A stretch of DNA of 64,000 bases, taken from the NCBI GenBank assembly GCA_018894105.1, contig CM032128.1:28853299-28917298 (forward strand), in the 5' to 3' direction. The notes under the pieces were generated by a model. The model worked only from the letters and a program-made list of their open reading frames with translations, searched no databases and was not told where the DNA came from. Of this stretch, positions 59,489-64,000 are shown one piece after another (position 1 is the first letter of the stretch; every line of letters starts with the position of its first letter). Both the position numbers and the translations under genes were made by a program. This DNA is from Jacaranda mimosifolia (Eukaryota; Streptophyta; Magnoliopsida; Lamiales; Bignoniaceae).

Positions 59489-62400
59489 CCTTAAAAATAA
59501 TATTAACTTGATCCAGCACAGTAAAATTTTCATTTTATATTGTAATTAGGAATTTGGGCATGTGCTTACTTCATTTTACTCACCCTACACCTAATTCCTA
59601 AATCCTAATACATAAACATTTCATGATGTGTTAGACCTATCTAATTAGACTTTAAGATCACATGAAAGCCAAATTTTTAAACAAGAGGGAATAAATTCAT
59701 TACATCAAATTGACACAATTCATGTAATATCTGATTTAAAAATTGATTATGGTAATGAGTGGTTTTAAGTGGTAGAATCATATGGCCGACAAGCATCATC
59801 GAAGTGTACAAAACTTTTACACCCAAAAAGTACATAGGTTCCCAACTTGGTCATGAATGGAGCAATTTATATTAATTCTATTAAGACAAAAGTATTTTTA
59901 TTTAATTTTTCTTGCCTTTCACTTTTAACTTAGGTGGAAGGTTGCATTTTCCTCCAACCTAATGATGGCAGACAAGAACACATTTTTGGAGCTTTGAAAA
60001 GTTTATCATTTTGGGGGGTTAAGAAATCAAAGTGGGGCAAATTTGGCTCTAAAATACCCAAAAATAAATTGTTTTTCAAGATTTCTTGCCACCTAAAGTG
60101 TGAAAACTATGGGATTTTAAGTGCCCAGGATCCCTTTTCCAATGAATTTATTTTATGCTGACATCTGTTAACCTATCTTTATGTTTTATTTCTTTCCACA
60201 CGCACTTGCATATATAGAATCAAGTTTTAATATTTTCAACAAATGCGCATATATAATCAAGATTTCAATTTTTATTTTTATTTTCATTTATTAACTCCCA
60301 ATAAATGGTAGAGAAAAATAATAGTTAATTGTCGCATTTTTTTGACTTATAGTTGGGTAGAATATCCTTATTTCAGTTTATATAATTGGGTGAATCTTTC
60401 TACTAATTAGGTAAAACATTTGTAATGCCCTTTATGTTGTGCTTGGACGATTGCTAGGTGCATCATATCACACTCGTGAACACTTAGCACATTTTAATAA
60501 TGTAACAAAGTGCCACAAATCAAAAGCCGCCAAGAATAAATTCTAGAGTCTAGACTAGCTCTGCGTTGGAACCAAGCTTAGCCTTGTAGGATAAGAACAT
60601 TCCCACGCCCACCCCACCCCACCCAACCCAATCCAACAATCACCCAAAAAAAAAAAAAAAAAGAATGAAAGAGAAAGATAGCACATATATTTTTTAAAAT
60701 TAAATTAATTATTTACAATAACTAATTTCTCTAATAATTTCTTTTTACTAAAATTGAATTTTCAGTTTGTCCTAGCAAGCCGATGTGGTCTTACTTTAAA
60801 AAATAAAAGGTTTTGAGATAATATATATACACACACACACACATAACTCTATCTATCGTGTATCATTAATTTTGAGTACAACTATAACAAAAATTAGAAA
60901 TTTTGAATTTTAATTCTTTATAAAGTATAAAATATTACGCTTAAATAAATTAAAAGTGATATATTTTGAATTTTCAAACATCTATGAAAAAATACCGATC
61001 AGTCAAAAACAATTTTGATTTCCTTTTTAGCTTTTTAAATTAAAATACCCAAGATAATTTGAAAATACAATTGTGGCCCATATTCTGCAATATACACACT
61101 TATGCGTGTAGAAATAGAATGCGTGGTATTTATATTTTTATAAATGATATAGAGGATAGGTATCATAATTATGAGTAAAGATTTTACTCTACCTGTATTT
61201 CAAGCAACCTTAAAATTTTGAGTATAAGTAGCCTGTAAGGTAATCAAATTGCCATCATAAATTTCGTGGGACAAGTACATTCCATCACCCAAAAACATAA
61301 AATAAGTAAATAATTACATAAAACATTAAATCAAGATGAGCAGATGCCAAAAAAACAAAAAAGAAAAAGAAAAATTCAATCATCATAATATTCCCTTTTC
61401 CATTATTAATATAATTATTAGGTAAAAATTACAAAGCGTTTGATCAACCATCTCTACCAAACATGAACAAACCCAATCATCTACTTCGTGCAATTTATTT
61501 TCTTAGCTCACCCGTCATTAATAATATATTATTTGCTAAGTCAGAAACTTATTTCATTTGAAAAATAATCATAATCGTGCGGCCTATGAATTCCCAAATC
61601 ACTACATGTTATTAGTTGCCATAATCTTTAATATGATTATATCTGCGGTTGTGTCAGTTGCCCAAAGATCACACTGTCATTAATGATAACTGCCTGATGT
61701 GCTAATCAAATGTGCATATTTACCTCTAAACTAGTAGGCTTGTGTAAATTATGCAATAGTTGTTCCTGTTTTTATTTATTTATTAATTTATACAGACATA
61801 CATAAAAAATTGTTAATTTGAATTTTTAATTACACATTTTATATATGAAATTTATACTATTAAACTAATGACCTTTAGCAGTTGCTTTGTTTGATTATTG
61901 AAATTTAGTTTTTTAAAAAAATATTTATACTATTTATAGAATTTGAGGTTGTTAAAATTACTGTTCTATCTATTTTTTATTGCATAAAATGAATTAACTA
62001 TATTTAAATAAAATAATGTTAGAAAAGTTTTTGTCAACTTTTTTTTCTCCTCAAACTTTCAATGTGTTATAATTTTTTCTCTCTTTATTTTTCCAAGTAT
62101 ATACTTCTTCTTACTTTCTCCAATTTTACTTAGTCTTTTTTTTTTCCTCCAAATGTATTATTTCATACAGTAAATTCAAGAAAATATATCTAATTAAATC
62201 GTTAAAAATACAATATAATATAAAAATAAATAAATAACTTTAAGTATATAAACACACACAAGTGTGTCTTAATAAAAAAATTAAGTTAAATTTATGTTTG
62301 ATTGTTAATTAACAGCATGTCTACAATTATTACAAGTTAATATTTTACGAGTATCAAACTATAAACGATATTAACTAGACAAACACACATTTCAAAATTT

Positions 62401-63519
62401 TGAGAACTCAATTTTACCACTTAAATTAGGGTTCATTGTACTAAAATTCTTATGACATTCTAAGTTGTGGTTAATTGGCAGTATATGACTATGCAACTCA
62501 CTTGTATGAGAAATTAAATATAGGTCAATTCATGTTATATTTTTCTCTACTGGTGCAACCCACGTGGTGCCTTTAAATGCATCAATAATAGAGAAATAAA
62601 TCATCCTTTTTAATTATAGTAACACGATAAACAAAAAGAAAAAAATAATTGTTCATGGAGGCGCATAATATTAATAACACTGGAATTTGGAGAATGACAA
62701 GCTAACCATATCCCAACGAAGACCCTTAGATTCATCGATTGGGGCACGCAAGCAATTTCCCTTAAATTATGGGGAGGCCCATGTGATAAAATATTTAATG
62801 ACCGCACAAGCCAACCTTTTGTCTCTTACTAAGGTCTGAAACCTAAAGGAACATCTTGCACGTGTGCCCCTCATCTTTTCACTATTTGAAAAACATGCGC
62901 ACCATTTATTAGGACAACTCATAACCAACATGAATGATGAATGAGAGCAGCTAAAAATCCACCTGTATGTGGAATTTGTTTGTGTGTTTTGTGTGCACGA
63001 GATTATGAGGTGTTTTCTATGCATAGGAGTGGGGTTGTAAATTAGTCGAACTCGATCAAAATTGCAGACTCGGACTTGAGCTTTTAAGGACTAGTTTGAG
63101 CACAGTTTACCAATTATATGTGTGCAGTTTCATTATAGATTTTAATCTTAATGAATTTTATATGCATGTGTGTATGTGTAAATAAAAAGAATTCAAATTT
63201 GGTATGCATAACTTTATAAGAGGGTATTAATAAAAAAATTGACATGTTTTTCACGCCAGTTAGAACTCAAAAAATTTATATTGTAAGCATACTTGCGACA
63301 AAGAAAAGATCAATTCGCCCGACCAATTGTTAAAAGGGGTTAAGAACGGCCTCTCGCTTGTAATGAAGAGCCAGATATAGCTAGGCTAACTCTTTCTTTA
63401 AATATTGCCAGAAGAAAGGCTAACACTTAAACCGTACCTTTAATAATAAAAGGTCTTTATTATTCTAATAGTACATGTATTGTACGTGTGGTCCAACAGA
63501 AACAGTCGGGCAAAATATA
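58941..63519. other. AT-rich intergenic DNA, no gene recognised
   Basis: Microsatellites: (TA)n(GA)n at 59433-59485 and (TA)n(CA)n near 60822-60843. A T/C-poor segment at 59930-60160 and a mixed-composition segment at 62640-63025 have short open frames without family features. A weak piece of the GCTCGAGC hAT-like family (GGGTTGTAAATTAG...) may lie at about 63033-63120. Confidence 0.45.
59433..59485. repeat. Compound microsatellite (TA)n(GA)n
   Basis: Uninterrupted TA dinucleotides run into about 17 GA dinucleotides. Confidence 0.9.
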
Positions 63520-63976
63520 GGTTATGTTTGAATTTTGATTACATTTTAGATGTTTTCTATTATATAATTTGGGAAAATAAATATTAGAAGTGAAGTTAGG
63601 GAATATAAAAGTTGTGTTGGGGAATGTAATAAGTTTTTATTTATGCTTTGGGGAGTAGGTTGAAAATTATTTTGGAAAATTTTGATATATTTGTTTATAG
63701 TTTGGGGGGAGACAATTTTTTTATAGCAGTCAAATTAATATTTTTTTTATTGAATTTTTAGGATAAGAATGAAATTGAGTAATTTTTTTATGGTAAAAAT
63801 AATAATATATATATATATATATTGAAAATGGGGAAATTTTGGGAATAATGAATGAGAAAAAAAAGGGTATCTTGAGAAAAGCTTAATTTGACATTTTGAA
63901 GAAAAAAAAAGAATGTGTGTTTAGTTATGCTTTGACAAAACAAAATTGTTCTGCCAAAATGTAATGAAACATAGCC
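63520..63976 (+). mobile_element. MITE copy 3 (457 bp)
   Basis: Starts GGTTATGTTTG and ends AAACATAGCC, inverted copies of each other. The body matches copies 1 and 2 (TTGTGTTGGGGAATGTAAT, TTTGTTTATAGTTTGGGG, GAAATTGAGTAATTTTTTTA). No clear target duplication. Confidence 0.8.
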
Positions 63977-64000
63977 TAGTTTTTGAGACTTTTGCCGCCT

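Noticed and set aside
1..64000. CRISPR arrays, rRNA, tRNA or known plant microRNA genes
   Set aside because: None seen by eye. Regular arrays are satellites or microsatellites, and no common plant microRNA sequence was recognised.

Overview
This 64 kb window is nuclear DNA of a flowering plant, almost certainly a eudicot. It is AT-rich, has plant-type introns, and carries plant-specific gene families (PLETHORA/AINTEGUMENTA-like AP2, SAP-type AN1 zinc finger) inside a dense mix of plant transposons: Mutator-like, Helitron, hAT-like, MITE and Ty3/gypsy LTR elements. The species cannot be told from the sequence. Only two host genes can be supported. (1) A nine-exon PLETHORA1/2-type gene lies at 12507-15400 (+). 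It encodes a 562-residue double-AP2 transcription factor and looks fully intact. (2) An intronless stress-associated protein lies at 23502-23942 (+). Its AN1 zinc finger is complete and its N-terminal A20 finger is gone.

Layout. 1-971: AT-rich, with one GC-rich patch. 972-8594: a Mutator-like element (1561-8005) with a decayed mudrA-type transposase and a convergent GRF zinc-finger gene. It sits exactly between two 589-bp direct copies of flanking DNA. 8595-12506: long upstream region of the PLT gene. 12507-15400: PLT gene. 16119-19835 and 26787-31644: two related non-autonomous Helitrons in opposite orientation around the SAP gene. The first is split by a GCTCGAGC-rich hAT-like element. The second is split by a 0.94-kb Mutator-type element and a solo LTR.

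32828-43727: Ty3/gypsy element 1 (+), Tat-like. It has gag-pol, a 49-bp tandem array, and a spliced gene on the opposite strand. 44926-56001: a ~445-bp MITE interrupted by Ty3/gypsy element 2 (-), 45202-55827, with a perfect ATATA target duplication and the same antisense gene. 56135-56736: another hAT-like element. 56737-64000: AT-rich DNA without a recognisable gene, ending in a third MITE copy (63520-63976).

All transposon genes carry stops and frameshifts, so none looks autonomous today. The nesting orders several events: Helitron B before its two inserts, Helitron A before the hAT-like insert, and the MITE before LTR element 2. The most unusual structures are the 589-bp repeats abutting the Mutator-like element, the convergent GRF/membrane-anchor gene inside it, the antisense spliced genes of the two LTR elements, and the A20-less SAP. 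I found no evidence of a wholly new system.
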